From Alphaproteobacteria bacterium (GTDB lineage Bacteria > Pseudomonadota > Alphaproteobacteria > UBA9219 > RFNS01): a stretch of DNA of 64,000 bases. The notes beneath the pieces are model-generated. The model saw only the letters and a program-made list of their open reading frames with translations. It did no database searches and was not told the DNA's origin. The stretch is taken from assembly GCA_016124955.1 (NCBI GenBank), contig WGMR01000006.1, positions 124,001-188,000 of the forward strand, written 5' to 3'. Numbering within the stretch: position 1 is the stretch's first letter; each line of letters starts with the position of its first letter. Position numbers and translations under genes: made by a program. Shown piece by piece: positions 20,562-29,890 of this stretch.

Positions 20562-21806
20562 TTAAAGCCGCGGGTAACCGTGAGCCACGCGCAACCTGTT
20601 TACAACCGGCCGCATGCCTTCCATGCCGTGGCGGTTCAGGCATATTTCCATCATTTCAATGGCCGACTGGCGGCGCAGTATGAACCTGTCATACTTGTCC
20701 GGGTCTGTGGTCATCTTCAGGTGGTCCTGGGCTTTGATGCTTTCCTGCATCCAGTGATAGGCGTTGGCAGCAGCGGCGGCATAAACAAGCCTGTGATCAA
20801 GCTTTCTGCCCGACGCATCTTCATAGCGCCTGATGGCATACTGAAGCACGCTTCCCACGGCCCCAAGGTGCGCAAGTTCGAATTCCGCCAGGGTGTGGCG
20901 CGGTTGGCCCCAATCGATCACGGCGGTCACATCCGTCTTGTTGCCATTGCCGCCAAGCATCAGGTTCGCGAGATTGGCGTCGCCATGCGCCAGCACATAT
21001 CTGCTTTTCAAAATCGGCAACAGGCCGCCAAGATTGATGATGTTGCGGAAAAATTCGTTCCATCCGGCCCTTCTGAAACCGGACAGGATTTCCCGGCTGC
21101 AAACCTTCATAACCGTTTCCACATCCGTGCTGGAAGCGCCCAGCGATGCATCACATCGCGTTAAATCGGCAGGCCCGCCCGGTTTCCCGAGCATGTTTTG
21201 GGTTTGTTTGAACAGAAACTCTTCTGCGGGCCTCACCTTGGCGATCATCTTCGGCTTATTCCAGCGCCAACGATACCGCCTGACTATCTTGTCGGTCGAT
21301 CTGTGCAGTATTGCCAGAACATCGCCAATATTTTGCCCAAGTCTCTGTTTTTCATGCGCTTCCAGTTCATAGTCAATTCTACGCGAATTGGTGGAAGCGC
21401 CGGGCAAAAGCTCCATCGTGTTCCATGCGAAAAAGTCGCGGCCGCCTGCTGCCGATATCTTTTTACGCCTGCCGTCATCGGAAAATTTGCCATGCGCAAG
21501 AGGCGCAGGAATGCCCACCCCGGAATTTGTCAGTTCGCCCACGACCGGCTGGAGCGTATCAAACACCTCCATCTCACGGTCATAGTCACCGTGGCGCTGA
21601 TGCCCTTCCGGATACCAGACATGAAGCTTGATGAGTTTGCCATCGAGCGCGCCGCCGCGAAGCCGGAAAACGCTGCCGGAGCCGCCGGCCGCCAGGAAGC
21701 TATCGACCACGACATCCTGGCCGATCGCGCCTTCTTCGCGCAGCAACGTTGTCAGTTCGGAAAGTTGCGCTTCCGAATATGTAAACTTGCTTGACTCGTC
21801 AGACAT
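20562..21806 (-). CDS. APH-like phosphotransferase (kinase 2)
   Basis: 414 residues from ATG 21806 (GGGA upstream). Features are FLAAGGSGSVFRLRGG (glycine loop, about residue 37), LIKLHVW (ATP lysine), the catalytic HGDANLANLMLGG (about residue 298) and VIDWGQPRH (metal Asp), all in the right order for aminoglycoside-phosphotransferase/choline-kinase-like enzymes. It is longer than APH enzymes (about 270) owing to a central insertion. It is upstream of kinase 1 and divergent from the adenosine-deaminase-like gene. Substrate unknown; sequence similarity to kinase 1 outside the motifs is low by eye. Confidence 0.6.
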   Translation of the reverse strand: MSDESSKFTYSEAQLSELTTLLREEGAIGQDVVVDSFLAAGGSGSVFRLRGGALDGKLIKLHVWYPEGHQRHGDYDREMEVFDTLQPVVGELTNSGVGIPAPLAHGKFSDDGRRKKISAAGGRDFFAWNTMELLPGASTNSRRIDYELEAHEKQRLGQNIGDVLAILHRSTDKIVRRYRWRWNKPKMIAKVRPAEEFLFKQTQNMLGKPGGPADLTRCDASLGASSTDVETVMKVCSREILSGFRRAGWNEFFRNIINLGGLLPILKSRYVLAHGDANLANLMLGGNGNKTDVTAVIDWGQPRHTLAEFELAHLGAVGSVLQYAIRRYEDASGRKLDHRLVYAAAAANAYHWMQESIKAQDHLKMTTDPDKYDRFILRRQSAIEMMEICLNRHGMEGMRPVVNRLRVAHGYPRL

Positions 21807-22126
21807 ATGCGTCCCGGCCCATATACGGGCAAATATCAATTCCAGAAATCATCGCAGGTAATGCTGGCCCCAGAATTACCGTTTCATTGTGCGTGCTGTT
21901 TAATATATCATGCGAAAAACGCAAGTAATTTGTGTCATTTCTAGTTAACACAGCAAAAGTAACGGCCGGGCAAACAGGGCTCGGATCGTCGTTACCTTTT
22001 TTTTGTCCGCGTGAGAGGGAAATGCATATTTATAGCTAGCGAAAGGATTTTAACCGTTGTTCCATATGGGCCAAATAAGCGATAATGCATTGATATTCAT
22101 AGTTAACCGGATTCGTGGTTTTTATT
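21807..22126. promoter_or_regulatory. AT-rich divergent region between kinase 2 and the deaminase
   Basis: 320 bp with no open frame that looks coding. Toward the deaminase, TTGTTC (22057-22062), 18 bp and GATAAT (22081-22086) form a plausible promoter about 34 bp before its ATG. Toward kinase 2 the AT-rich stretch near 21895-21935, with TATATT read on the minus strand, is a likely promoter, but no clear -35 box is evident. No riboswitch-like structure was recognised. Confidence 0.4.
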
Positions 22127-23479
22127 ATGTCGCTATTGCCCAAGGCCGATATGCACGTTCATTTGAACGCTGTGTGGACGGTCGATCTTCTTGAAAGATT
22201 TCTTTTCGAAAACAGGGACGCGCTAGAAGCCATTCCCGAAAGCGAACGCAGCCGCGAAGACTGGCGCGCGCTATCCAAGCTAAAAGCCGCAGCGGTTCTT
22301 GTTGAAGCCCTGAAGCTACGCGGCGACGAGCAATGGTCGGGCAGGCCGGATTTCCGTGCATTTCTCATAGACGTTATTGAAAAGGCGGCGGCGGCGCGCG
22401 GCAAGGAAATGCCCGTCGGCCTCAATGACATGAAAACGCACGAGCTATTCCACCAGGTTTACGGCATGGCCGTGGATGCCATCCGCACGCCTGCCAATAT
22501 GGAAGAGCTGACCTTCGATTACCTGCGCCGCGCCCACGAACAAGGCGTGGTCTATACCGAGATCAGCACATCCGCACTTAACAATGTGCGTGCAGACGAC
22601 CCGGATGCAGCGGCGGCTTATGAGAAAAACATGGATGCCATCTGCCGCGCGATCCAGCGGGCAAACAAGAAGTTCGGGATCGAAGCGCGGGTTATTGTCA
22701 CCGACAAGCGTCATTTGGGGCCACGCAAGGCCGCCGAACTGCTCGATATGTGCCTCGATCACCGCAGAAAATCCTGGCTGGCTAAAAAGTATGTCACCGG
22801 CTGGGGCATGGCGGGCGACGAGCATCAGTTCAGCCTGGGCGACTTTGCCGAAACCTTCAAAAAAGCCAAGGCAAGCGGCCTCGGAACCACCGTTCACGTA
22901 GGCGAAGTGCCCAGCACCGACGTTAGTGAAATCAAGCAGGCAATCGAGGTGCTTGGCGTTGACCGCATCGGCCACGGCATAAAGGCGGCAACGGATGAAG
23001 CCACGCTCGAGCTTATTCGCAACAACGGCGTTGCCGTGGAACAATGCCCGACCAGCAATTACCTGTTGGAAGAAGTCATCAACGGCAATCCTTCCGAGCA
23101 CCCGCTCAATCGTTTTCGCAAGGCCGGCTGCGACGTTGTTCTTGGTTCCGACGATCCGGCCCTGCTTTTTCCTTCCGGGCAAAATACCGCGCACGGCATT
23201 GCCGACGAATATGCGCATATTGGGCGTAATCTGGGGCTTAGTGCCAGAGAACGCATAGCGCTTACGCGCAACGCCATCAACCATGCTTTCATCGATAGCC
23301 GTACGCGCAGGAAACTGTTGCGCAAAGTGCACGAACAAGAGCTGGCCTATTACAGATCCAACAAAATGGGCCGTGATTTTAGCCATGGCAGTTCGCGTTT
23401 CTCAAGGCGGGTTGCGGCGCACGTCGCGCATATTCCGACACACAGGAAAAAGGCCGCCCGCGCCGCCTGTCATATGTAA
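22127..23479 (+). CDS. Adenosine deaminase family protein with long insertion
   Basis: 450 residues from ATG 22127; the frame also has a GTG at 22115. Zinc and catalytic motifs of the ADA family are complete: HVHLN (residues 10-14), AGDEHQF (about 228), HVGEVP (about 258; HAGE in classical ADA), VDRIGHG (about 280) and GSDDPALL (about 340). An extra segment of roughly 60 residues lies between the first His motif and YTEIS, making it longer than the typical 330-350. It may deaminate adenosine or a related purine; the substrate is uncertain. Divergent from the two kinases. Confidence 0.72.
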   Translation: MSLLPKADMHVHLNAVWTVDLLERFLFENRDALEAIPESERSREDWRALSKLKAAAVLVEALKLRGDEQWSGRPDFRAFLIDVIEKAAAARGKEMPVGLNDMKTHELFHQVYGMAVDAIRTPANMEELTFDYLRRAHEQGVVYTEISTSALNNVRADDPDAAAAYEKNMDAICRAIQRANKKFGIEARVIVTDKRHLGPRKAAELLDMCLDHRRKSWLAKKYVTGWGMAGDEHQFSLGDFAETFKKAKASGLGTTVHVGEVPSTDVSEIKQAIEVLGVDRIGHGIKAATDEATLELIRNNGVAVEQCPTSNYLLEEVINGNPSEHPLNRFRKAGCDVVLGSDDPALLFPSGQNTAHGIADEYAHIGRNLGLSARERIALTRNAINHAFIDSRTRRKLLRKVHEQELAYYRSNKMGRDFSHGSSRFSRRVAAHVAHIPTHRKKAARAACHM

Positions 23480-23588
23480 TGACGGCTGCCACCAACTAAT
23501 TTGCATTTCCCCTTTCTTTTTGTGCCATATTGCCGGGCCAGCAGCCGGGCGCCGCACATAGCAGCCAAGAAAGACAGTATAAGTTTCC

Positions 23589-24893
23589 ATGAAACCAGCC
23601 GCACATCTGCAAGCCGCTATCGATATCCTTGAAAGCCTGCGCGCCATGCCGCGACCGGCGGACGTAGCCGCGGGCCAGTACTTCCGTACCCACCGTTATA
23701 TCGGCGCAAAAGACCGTTCCACGATATCGACCATGCTGTACGGCGTGATCCGCCATCACGGGCGCATCGGCTGGTGGCTTGCGCATCTGCAAGCGCCCGA
23801 TACCTCGCGCACGCGGCTTCTGACATGGCTGATGACCGTACGCGGCCGCGAAGGCGACAGTATCATGAAGGATTGCAACGGCGAAAAATTTGCCCCCGCC
23901 CCTTGCGACGAAGCCGAACAGAAACTTTTGAAAAACCTGAAGGGTCGCACGGCCGCGCACCCGCATATGCCCGAAGCTACGCAGCATGAATGCCCGGAAT
24001 GGGTTTATGAAAAACTGCATGCACTGTACGGCGATGCCGCCGCGCGGGAACTGGCGGCCCAGATGGAAGAAGCGCCGGTCGATCTGCGGGCCAACCCCGT
24101 CAAGATAACGCGCGAAGAAGCAATAGAAAAACTGAAGGCGCAAGGTATTCCAGCCGTGCCGTGCAAGCTTTCCCCCGTGGGCCTGCGCCTTTCGGCGCGC
24201 ATGCCGCTCGGCAATCTTGATTTGTTCAAGCAAGGCGCGATCGAGGTGCAGGATGAAGGCTCGCAGATCGTCGCGCTCTTGCTCGATGCGAACCCGGGCA
24301 TGCGCGCCGCCGATTTTTGCGCAGGCGCAGGCGGCAAGACGCTGGCCATCGCCGCACAGATGCGGAACAAGGGCCATGTGGTCGCATGCGATGTCGTGGA
24401 TAAAAGGCTGAAGCGCGCGCAGGAACGTTTCCGCCGCGCCGGGTTGCACAACATCAAAACGCAGGATCTGAAGGACGAAAACGACCCGTGGGTCAGAAAA
24501 CATCTGGGCGATTTCGACCGCGTGCTGGTTGACGCGCCATGCACCGGGACCGGCACATGGCGCCGCAACCCGGATGCGCGCTGGGGCCGCGATATTCCCG
24601 CGCTGACGGAATTGCAGGAAAAGCAGGCCCGCATTCTGGCCAGCGCCGCGCGGCTGGTGAAACGGGGCGGCAGGCTGGTTTACGCTACTTGTTCGTTATT
24701 GCGCGAAGAAAACGAGGAACAGATCGAAAAGTTCCTGGCCGCGCATGCCGATTTTGCGCTCATTCCCTATGCCGAGATATGGCCCGATGCGCTTGGGACC
24801 GCGCCGCCGCCCTGCAAGGGCGATTACCTGCGCCTTACCCCGGCGCAACATGGCACCGATGGTTTTTTCTGCGCAGTTCTGGTGAAAAAGTAG
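23589..24893 (+). CDS. RsmB/NOP-family RNA m5C methyltransferase
   Basis: 434 residues. The C-terminal catalytic half shows AADFCAGAGGKTLAIAAQM (SAM motif I, about residue 241), VDAPCTGTGTWRRNPDARW (motif IV Cys, about 316) and YATCSLLREENEEQ (motif VI catalytic Cys, about 363). The N-terminal part resembles the NusB-like helical region and an RNA-binding domain (EVQDEGSQIVALLL). These enzymes methylate C5 of rRNA or tRNA cytidines. The target is probably 16S rRNA as for RsmB, but that is by family only. Confidence 0.88.
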   Translation: MKPAAHLQAAIDILESLRAMPRPADVAAGQYFRTHRYIGAKDRSTISTMLYGVIRHHGRIGWWLAHLQAPDTSRTRLLTWLMTVRGREGDSIMKDCNGEKFAPAPCDEAEQKLLKNLKGRTAAHPHMPEATQHECPEWVYEKLHALYGDAAARELAAQMEEAPVDLRANPVKITREEAIEKLKAQGIPAVPCKLSPVGLRLSARMPLGNLDLFKQGAIEVQDEGSQIVALLLDANPGMRAADFCAGAGGKTLAIAAQMRNKGHVVACDVVDKRLKRAQERFRRAGLHNIKTQDLKDENDPWVRKHLGDFDRVLVDAPCTGTGTWRRNPDARWGRDIPALTELQEKQARILASAARLVKRGGRLVYATCSLLREENEEQIEKFLAAHADFALIPYAEIWPDALGTAPPPCKGDYLRLTPAQHGTDGFFCAVLVKK

Positions 24894-24964
24894 GTTTTCC
24901 CAACTTCACTTGCTCCAGGAGCCGCATGGTTAATGCGCTCCGTTGCGTACAGCCTATATTTATA

Positions 24965-24992
24965 TTGCACTAAATCTGACCGTTGCTATATT
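24965..24992 (+). promoter_or_regulatory. Sigma70-like promoter of the M48 protease gene
   Basis: TTGCAC (24965-24970), a 16-bp spacer and TATATT (24987-24992) lie about 35 bp upstream of the ATG at 25028, giving a short leader. No clear Shine-Dalgarno precedes that ATG. Confidence 0.5.
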
Positions 24993-25027
24993 GCCGTCGC
25001 CGCATAAACTATGGCCACAATTTATTT

Positions 25028-26074
25028 ATGAAAAACTTTTTTCCAGAAGGCTTGTCCGAAACAAGCCATCATATCGGGCTGTTTTCTCTTGCCGCTGCCG
25101 TCATTGTAGGGGTCCATAATCCCGTGGCATTGGCCATGACCATAGCAACAGCCCTTCTTTTCAAGTCTTTCGGAGGCGGGTCGTTTCTAACAAACGAACA
25201 AAGACCTGCGCGTCTGGAAAAATTGAAAGCGGCATACAGCATAGACCCTTCACACAGACTATACGGGAAATTCCGCCAAGTCGTCGCCATGGTTGAGGAA
25301 CTAAGCGAAGCTGCGGGACTGGACGAAAGAAAAACACCCGTTGTTCTATGCGGATACAACGGCATATGGCGATCAAAAATAATTGATGGCTCCATCAGGG
25401 TCATACATGAACCCGGGCTTGCCGCGGTACTTTCCGTCAACGAAGGGTTTCTTGACGAAGACAAATACACCGATGAAGAGCGATACGGAATACTGGCTCA
25501 TGAAATCGGCCACCTGATGAACCGGGATTACAAAAGATTCCCGCCGTTGGAAAATGCCAGAACCTTCACAAACACCTATGTGCGTATCAATTTTTTTCAT
25601 GTTGCGTTTATAAGCGCCTTGTCTCTTTTTTCTTCTGGCTCCGGTACAGCTGCCGCGCCGCTCGCAACATCATTGATGCTGCTGCCATTCCCGTTTGCTT
25701 TGGGCCTGGCACTGATTGTCCCACTTGTTACGAACTTCATCGCCATGCATTACAGGCGGCAAAGGGAGTTTGCCGCAGATAAAGCCGCGGCCAAGCTCAT
25801 AGACAACCCGGTATTGGTTGCCTATGCGCTGGCAAAACACCACACGTCAAAAAGTACGGTTCGGCCGGAAAAAATGACGGCCCTGTGCATGCAGCTATGG
25901 CGCAAAACGTTTTCCACGCATCCGGCGATGGAAGACAGGGTCATAAGATTACTTAAAATGGCCGATGAACAAACCATAGGCCAGAATCTGGACAAGGTCG
26001 GCGAGCTCCATGCTTTTGTAAGAAGCCGCCGCATAGGCAGCATGCCCCGGCAGCTTAGGGCACAGATGTGCTGA
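25028..26074 (+). CDS. M48-family membrane zinc metalloprotease
   Basis: 348 residues from ATG 25028. The catalytic motif LAHEIGHLMNRD (about residue 155) and the third zinc ligand in REFAADKAAAKL (about 245) match M48 peptidases such as HtpX. Hydrophobic helices lie near residues 17-45 and in a pair at about 190-240, so the active site faces the cytoplasm as in HtpX. It is longer than HtpX and diverged outside the motifs. The 3' end overlaps the convergent ald gene by 20 bp. Probably membrane quality control or regulated proteolysis; target unknown. Confidence 0.72.
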   Translation: MKNFFPEGLSETSHHIGLFSLAAAVIVGVHNPVALAMTIATALLFKSFGGGSFLTNEQRPARLEKLKAAYSIDPSHRLYGKFRQVVAMVEELSEAAGLDERKTPVVLCGYNGIWRSKIIDGSIRVIHEPGLAAVLSVNEGFLDEDKYTDEERYGILAHEIGHLMNRDYKRFPPLENARTFTNTYVRINFFHVAFISALSLFSSGSGTAAAPLATSLMLLPFPFALGLALIVPLVTNFIAMHYRRQREFAADKAAAKLIDNPVLVAYALAKHHTSKSTVRPEKMTALCMQLWRKTFSTHPAMEDRVIRLLKMADEQTIGQNLDKVGELHAFVRSRRIGSMPRQLRAQMC

Positions 26075-27182
26075 TGGCTGTTTCCGCATCCACGCAAGCC
26101 AACCCCAATGCACGCGCCACGCCGGCATGGGTGAGCTTGCCGTAGGCCACGTTAAGCCCGTTGCGCAACCCGGCATCTTCAGCCAGCGCCTTGCGCCAAC
26201 CCTTGCCCGCCAGCGCCAGCGTATAGGGCAGCGTGGCGTTATTGAGCGCGAAGGTCGATGTGCGCGCCACACCGCCGGGCATGTTGGCGACGCAATAGTG
26301 GATCACACCATCCACCGTATAGACCGGGTCGGCATGTGTGGTCGGGCGCGCGGTTTCGACACAACCGCCCTGATCGATCGCAACATCGACAATCACGGAG
26401 CCGCGCTGCATGCGCCGCACCATATCGCGCGTCACCAGCTTGGGGGCCGCATCGCCAGGAATAAGCACCGCGCCGATCACAAGATCGGCCGCCAGCACAT
26501 GTGTTTCGATCGATTCGCTCGTTGCATAAACCGTTTGTATGCGGGGACCGAACATGGCGTCCAGCTCAGCGAGACGCGGCAACGAGCGGTCAATCACCTT
26601 GACCCGCGCGCCCATGCCCACGGCGATGGTCACGGCGTTGGTGCCCACAACGCCGCCACCCAGCACAACCACGCGCGCCGGCAGCACGCCCGGCACGCCG
26701 CCAAGCAACACGCCGCGCCCGCCCTGCACTTTTTCAAGGTAATGCGCGCCGGCCTGCACAGCCATACGCCCCGCGACTTCCGACATCGGCGTCAAAAGCG
26801 GCAGGCGACCGGCCTTATCGGTCACGGTTTCATATGCAACGCCCACGCAACCGGATCTAAGCAATGCCTTGGTTTGATCCGGGTCGGGCGCAAGATGCAG
26901 ATAAGTGAATAGCAATTGCCCTTCGCGCAGCATGGCGCATTCCGGCAATTGCGGTTCCTTGACCTTCACGATCATATCGGCTTCGGCAAAAATCTTCTTC
27001 GCGTCCGGCGCGATGACCGCGCCCGCCGTTTTATAATGACTGTCTTCAAAACCGATGGAGGCGCCCGCACCGGCTTCAACCATCACCTTATGGCCCGCCT
27101 GCACCAGCTCGCGCGCCGATGCGGGGGTAAGCCCAACGCGGTATTCATGCACCTTGATTTCCTTCGGCACGCCAACCAGCAT
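26055..27182 (-). CDS. ald: Alanine dehydrogenase
   Basis: 375 residues, normal length. N-terminal [20 protein letters not shown] and [12 protein letters not shown], with the catalytic Lys in MIVKVKEPQ and His in [12 protein letters not shown], followed by the Rossmann loop [14 protein letters not shown] (about residue 170) and [13 protein letters not shown]. It interconverts L-alanine and pyruvate with NAD, releasing ammonia. The ferritin-like gene upstream ends 9 bp before its ATG, so the two are probably co-transcribed. Confidence 0.96.
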   Translation of the reverse strand: MLVGVPKEIKVHEYRVGLTPASARELVQAGHKVMVEAGAGASIGFEDSHYKTAGAVIAPDAKKIFAEADMIVKVKEPQLPECAMLREGQLLFTYLHLAPDPDQTKALLRSGCVGVAYETVTDKAGRLPLLTPMSEVAGRMAVQAGAHYLEKVQGGRGVLLGGVPGVLPARVVVLGGGVVGTNAVTIAVGMGARVKVIDRSLPRLAELDAMFGPRIQTVYATSESIETHVLAADLVIGAVLIPGDAAPKLVTRDMVRRMQRGSVIVDVAIDQGGCVETARPTTHADPVYTVDGVIHYCVANMPGGVARTSTFALNNATLPYTLALAGKGWRKALAEDAGLRNGLNVAYGKLTHAGVARALGLACVDAETAISTSVP

Positions 27183-27191
27183 CGGTTCCCC

Positions 27192-28073
27192 CTATTTTTT
27201 CATGAAGCGAAGCGCCTGCCGCGCCAGAAACGGCATGATCCGTGGCCGCAGCAGGTTCGGGTCATACTGTGCCATGCGCCGGTCGTTTTCGGCAAGACAG
27301 GTTTCAAGGAACAGACGTGGCGTCAGGGAAACCGCGAGCGCATCACCTCCGGCGCTGACAAAATTATCCCCGCTTTTGCCGCCATCGGCGGCCCCGGCCA
27401 GCGACAGGCGGTTAAACGCGCTGATTGCAAGCGCGGCGGCGCAGCGCACGACAAACCACAGCTTGCCGGGCAGCGATTTTTGCGCCCGCGCCCAGGCCAG
27501 CCAGTTCACGAAGAACAGAATGTGCCGCCCTTCTTCATGGATCACGGGTTCAAACACCTCGACCAACGCAGGCGGAAAATAGCCGGAACGGCGCGCCAGT
27601 TCGAACAGGCCGAAGGCGAAGAAACTGTCGAAACATTCGCCATAGCCTGTGCGTATAAAGGCCCATTCCGCGTCGCGCGGCGGCGCATAATCCGGCTCCG
27701 GCGCGAGCTTGATGCCATAAAAACGTAGCATATGTTCGATCACCAGCTTGTGCCGGCCTTCTTCGAAGGCATTGAGCTGCACCGCTTCCTTCAAAAGCGG
27801 GTCCTCCAGACGGTCGGCGAGCGCCTGCACACGGCACGATGCGAAGCCTTCTGTCTGCACCGCGACATCCCAGAACGGCAGCCCCATCAGCCGCACCAGC
27901 GCATCCGGCGCAAGCGCGGGCCAGGCGATGACGGTGGGCTTATAAGCATCGAAGGTATCGAGCAACATACGGCAGAAGCGGCGCTTATGCTCATCGGTGC
28001 CCGGCTTGAAAGGCGCCTGCTCTGTTTGTTTTGTGGCCTTGGCGGCCGGCATGGCGGCTGCGAGATCGTGCAT
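27192..28073 (-). CDS. Ferritin-like di-iron domain protein
   Basis: 293 residues from ATG 28073, preceded by AGGA; the frame continues upstream to a TTG at 28088. Two EExRH-like carboxylate/His motifs are visible: NAFEEGRHKLVIEHM (about residue 105) and IHEEGRHILFFVNWLAW (about 178), the metal-ligand pattern of a helical ferritin-like di-iron protein. Such proteins include oxygenases and rubrerythrin relatives. Its gene lies just upstream of ald. The reaction is unknown; the metal site is inferred from the motifs. Confidence 0.6.
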   Translation of the reverse strand: MHDLAAAMPAAKATKQTEQAPFKPGTDEHKRRFCRMLLDTFDAYKPTVIAWPALAPDALVRLMGLPFWDVAVQTEGFASCRVQALADRLEDPLLKEAVQLNAFEEGRHKLVIEHMLRFYGIKLAPEPDYAPPRDAEWAFIRTGYGECFDSFFAFGLFELARRSGYFPPALVEVFEPVIHEEGRHILFFVNWLAWARAQKSLPGKLWFVVRCAAALAISAFNRLSLAGAADGGKSGDNFVSAGGDALAVSLTPRLFLETCLAENDRRMAQYDPNLLRPRIMPFLARQALRFMKK

Positions 28074-28307
28074 TTTCCTAAAATCCAACCTATCTGTGGC
28101 AACACTTTGCGGCGCGCTCCGGCGAGCGTCAAGACGACTCGGTTTTTACACAAGAAATCTGTGGAAAACTTGGCTTCCGCCCGCCGCTTAGGCCGTAATT
28201 AAGGATTATTTATCGCCTTACCCGTATAGTAAAAATATAGAAAAAAACAGTTTCCGGGGCTTCAAAACCCGGGCGTTATTTTAACCGGTATTTCGAGGCG
28301 GGTTACA

Positions 28308-28529
28308 ATGCGGATTGACGAACTTGAAGGCAAAAGCATCTTCGACAGCCAGGAGCTGAATAACCTCGGCCTCGAAAGTTACGCTTACGTCAAGGCCGTG
28401 CGCGTCGATGGCCAGACATTGCACGCCGTATTCGCCGCCGATGGCACCCCGCTTACGGTCGTCAACGAACGGGCACTGGCCTTCGCCACCATCCTCCAGC
28501 ACGAGCTGGAAGCGGTTTCGGTCCACTAA
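28308..28529 (+). CDS. DUF1150 family small protein
   Basis: 73 residues. The C-terminal half AVFAADGTPLTV...ALAFATILQHELEAVSVH follows the DUF1150 pattern found in Alphaproteobacteria, often near small heat-shock genes. GAGGCG lies about 8 nt before the ATG. No heat-shock gene is adjacent here; ptsN converges from the other side with an 18-bp gap. Function unknown. Confidence 0.7.
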   Translation: MRIDELEGKSIFDSQELNNLGLESYAYVKAVRVDGQTLHAVFAADGTPLTVVNERALAFATILQHELEAVSVH

Positions 28530-28547
28530 AAACCCAGTAATATTCGT

Positions 28548-29012
28548 TTAGGCGGCTGCTTCGGCGGCTTGCTGCGCTTCGGTCAAAAGCCCGAACAGCG
28601 TGGCGTTATCGCGCGCGGCGCGGAAACGTTCGCACATCTTCTGGTCGCGCAGGATGCGCGAAACCTGCGCCAGCGCCTTCAAATGGTCGCCGCCCGCATC
28701 TGTGGGTGCAAGCAGCATGAACACAAGATCGACCGGCTGTTCGTCGATCGCGTCAAACGCGACCGGGGCGGCAAGCCGTGCAAAAAAGCCGTGCACCTGC
28801 TTCAGCCCGGCGACCTTGCCGTGCGGAATGGCAATACCGTGACCAACGCCCGTGGTGCCGAGACGTTCGCGTTCCAGCAATACGTCGAAGATCGCATGGT
28901 CCGTCACCGGGACGACCCCGGCGGCAAGCGCGGAAAGCGCCTGCAGAAGCTGTTTTTTGTCGGCAGCCGCAAGGTTGCAAACGACACTATCCGATGTAAC
29001 GAATTTTTCCAT
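28548..29012 (-). CDS. ptsN: PTS-Ntr EIIA component
   Basis: 154 residues of the EIIA-Ntr/fructose fold. The phosphorylated His is in GVGHGIAIPHGKV (about residue 66), and PVDLVFMLLAPTDAGGDHLKAL follows. PtsN takes phosphate from the nitrogen-PTS relay (EI, HPr) and regulates potassium, nitrogen and envelope functions. It ends the lptC-lptA-lptB-rpoN-hpf-ptsN order, 15 bp after hpf. EI and HPr are in a separate locus at 56.6-58.7 kb. Confidence 0.95.
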   Translation of the reverse strand: MEKFVTSDSVVCNLAAADKKQLLQALSALAAGVVPVTDHAIFDVLLERERLGTTGVGHGIAIPHGKVAGLKQVHGFFARLAAPVAFDAIDEQPVDLVFMLLAPTDAGGDHLKALAQVSRILRDQKMCERFRAARDNATLFGLLTEAQQAAEAAA

Positions 29013-29027
29013 GAGCAGGCCTGTTTA

Positions 29028-29681
29028 TTATTTGTTGATCGCGGTTTTGGCCGCGGGCTTGGTGGCCCCCGATGCGGCGCTCTGGGCGGGTTTGTTGACG
29101 GCAACATTTTGTGAAGGATCGATCCAGCCGATATGCCCGTCCGTGCGGCGGTAGATCATGTTCAACCCGCCATTGGCGCGGTTGCGAAACATCAGCGCCG
29201 GCAGATCGCCAAGATCAAGCCGCATCACGGCTTCGCTGACGGCAAGCGTATCGATCGGCGTTGTCATTTCGGCGACAACGACAGGGTTTTCGGCAATCTC
29301 TTCCTCATGCGTATCCTGATGGCCGTGCAGAACGAATGAGCTGGCGATAATGGCTTCCTGTTCCGCCCTATCCTGCTGCTGTTGCTGGTGATGGTCGCGC
29401 AGCCGGCTTTTATAGCGGCGCAGCCGCGTCGCCATGCGCCCGGCCGCTTCATCGAAAGCGGGGTAAGCATCACCGGAAAGTGCGCTGCTTTGCAGCGTAA
29501 TGCCGCGGCGGGCATGAACCTGAATATCGGCCCGGAACATGTGCGCTTCGCGCGAGAAGGTTACCTGTGCATCAAGCGGGGCATTGAAATACTTGCTGAC
29601 GATCTCGGAAAGACTTTTTTCGACATGTTGGCGAAGCGTATCGCCGACATCAACCTGTTTGCCTTTGACGGACAATTGCAT
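29028..29681 (-). CDS. hpf: Ribosome hibernation promoting factor (long form)
   Basis: 217 residues. The N-terminal S30AE domain MQLSVKGKQVDVGDTLRQHV... is followed by a low-complexity Gln/His-rich linker (about 110-125) and the C-terminal dimerisation domain (EAVMRLDLGDLPALMFRNRA...). Long-form HPF joins two 70S ribosomes into inactive 100S dimers. It sits between rpoN and ptsN, and a consensus-like promoter lies about 110 bp upstream. Confidence 0.93.
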   Translation of the reverse strand: MQLSVKGKQVDVGDTLRQHVEKSLSEIVSKYFNAPLDAQVTFSREAHMFRADIQVHARRGITLQSSALSGDAYPAFDEAAGRMATRLRRYKSRLRDHHQQQQQDRAEQEAIIASSFVLHGHQDTHEEEIAENPVVVAEMTTPIDTLAVSEAVMRLDLGDLPALMFRNRANGGLNMIYRRTDGHIGWIDPSQNVAVNKPAQSAASGATKPAAKTAINK

Positions 29682-29788
29682 GGAGGTTCAATCCTGATGG
29701 TTTAAGGGGCCGTACAGTCAAGGTGCGCCACGAAGAGCGACTTTTCTAAACCGGTATGGACTGCTGCGGCTTCTGGTTCATGGCCGTC

Positions 29789-29818
29789 AGCATAGAAAGC
29801 ATCCCGCAAGGGTGTCAA
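29789..29818 (-). promoter_or_regulatory. Consensus-like sigma70 promoter for hpf
   Basis: On the minus strand, TTGACA (29818-29813), an 18-bp spacer and TATGCT (29794-29789) lie about 108 bp upstream of the hpf ATG at 29681. This is the closest match to the sigma70 consensus that I found in the window, and implies that hpf-ptsN can be expressed independently of rpoN. A palindrome, CATGCC-N10-GGCATG, lies nearby in the gap. Confidence 0.6.
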
Positions 29819-29890
29819 GTTTACCTAACCTGTTGAAATAAAAGTATAATTAAGTCATTCATGCCATTATAACACGGCATGCAAAAGCGG

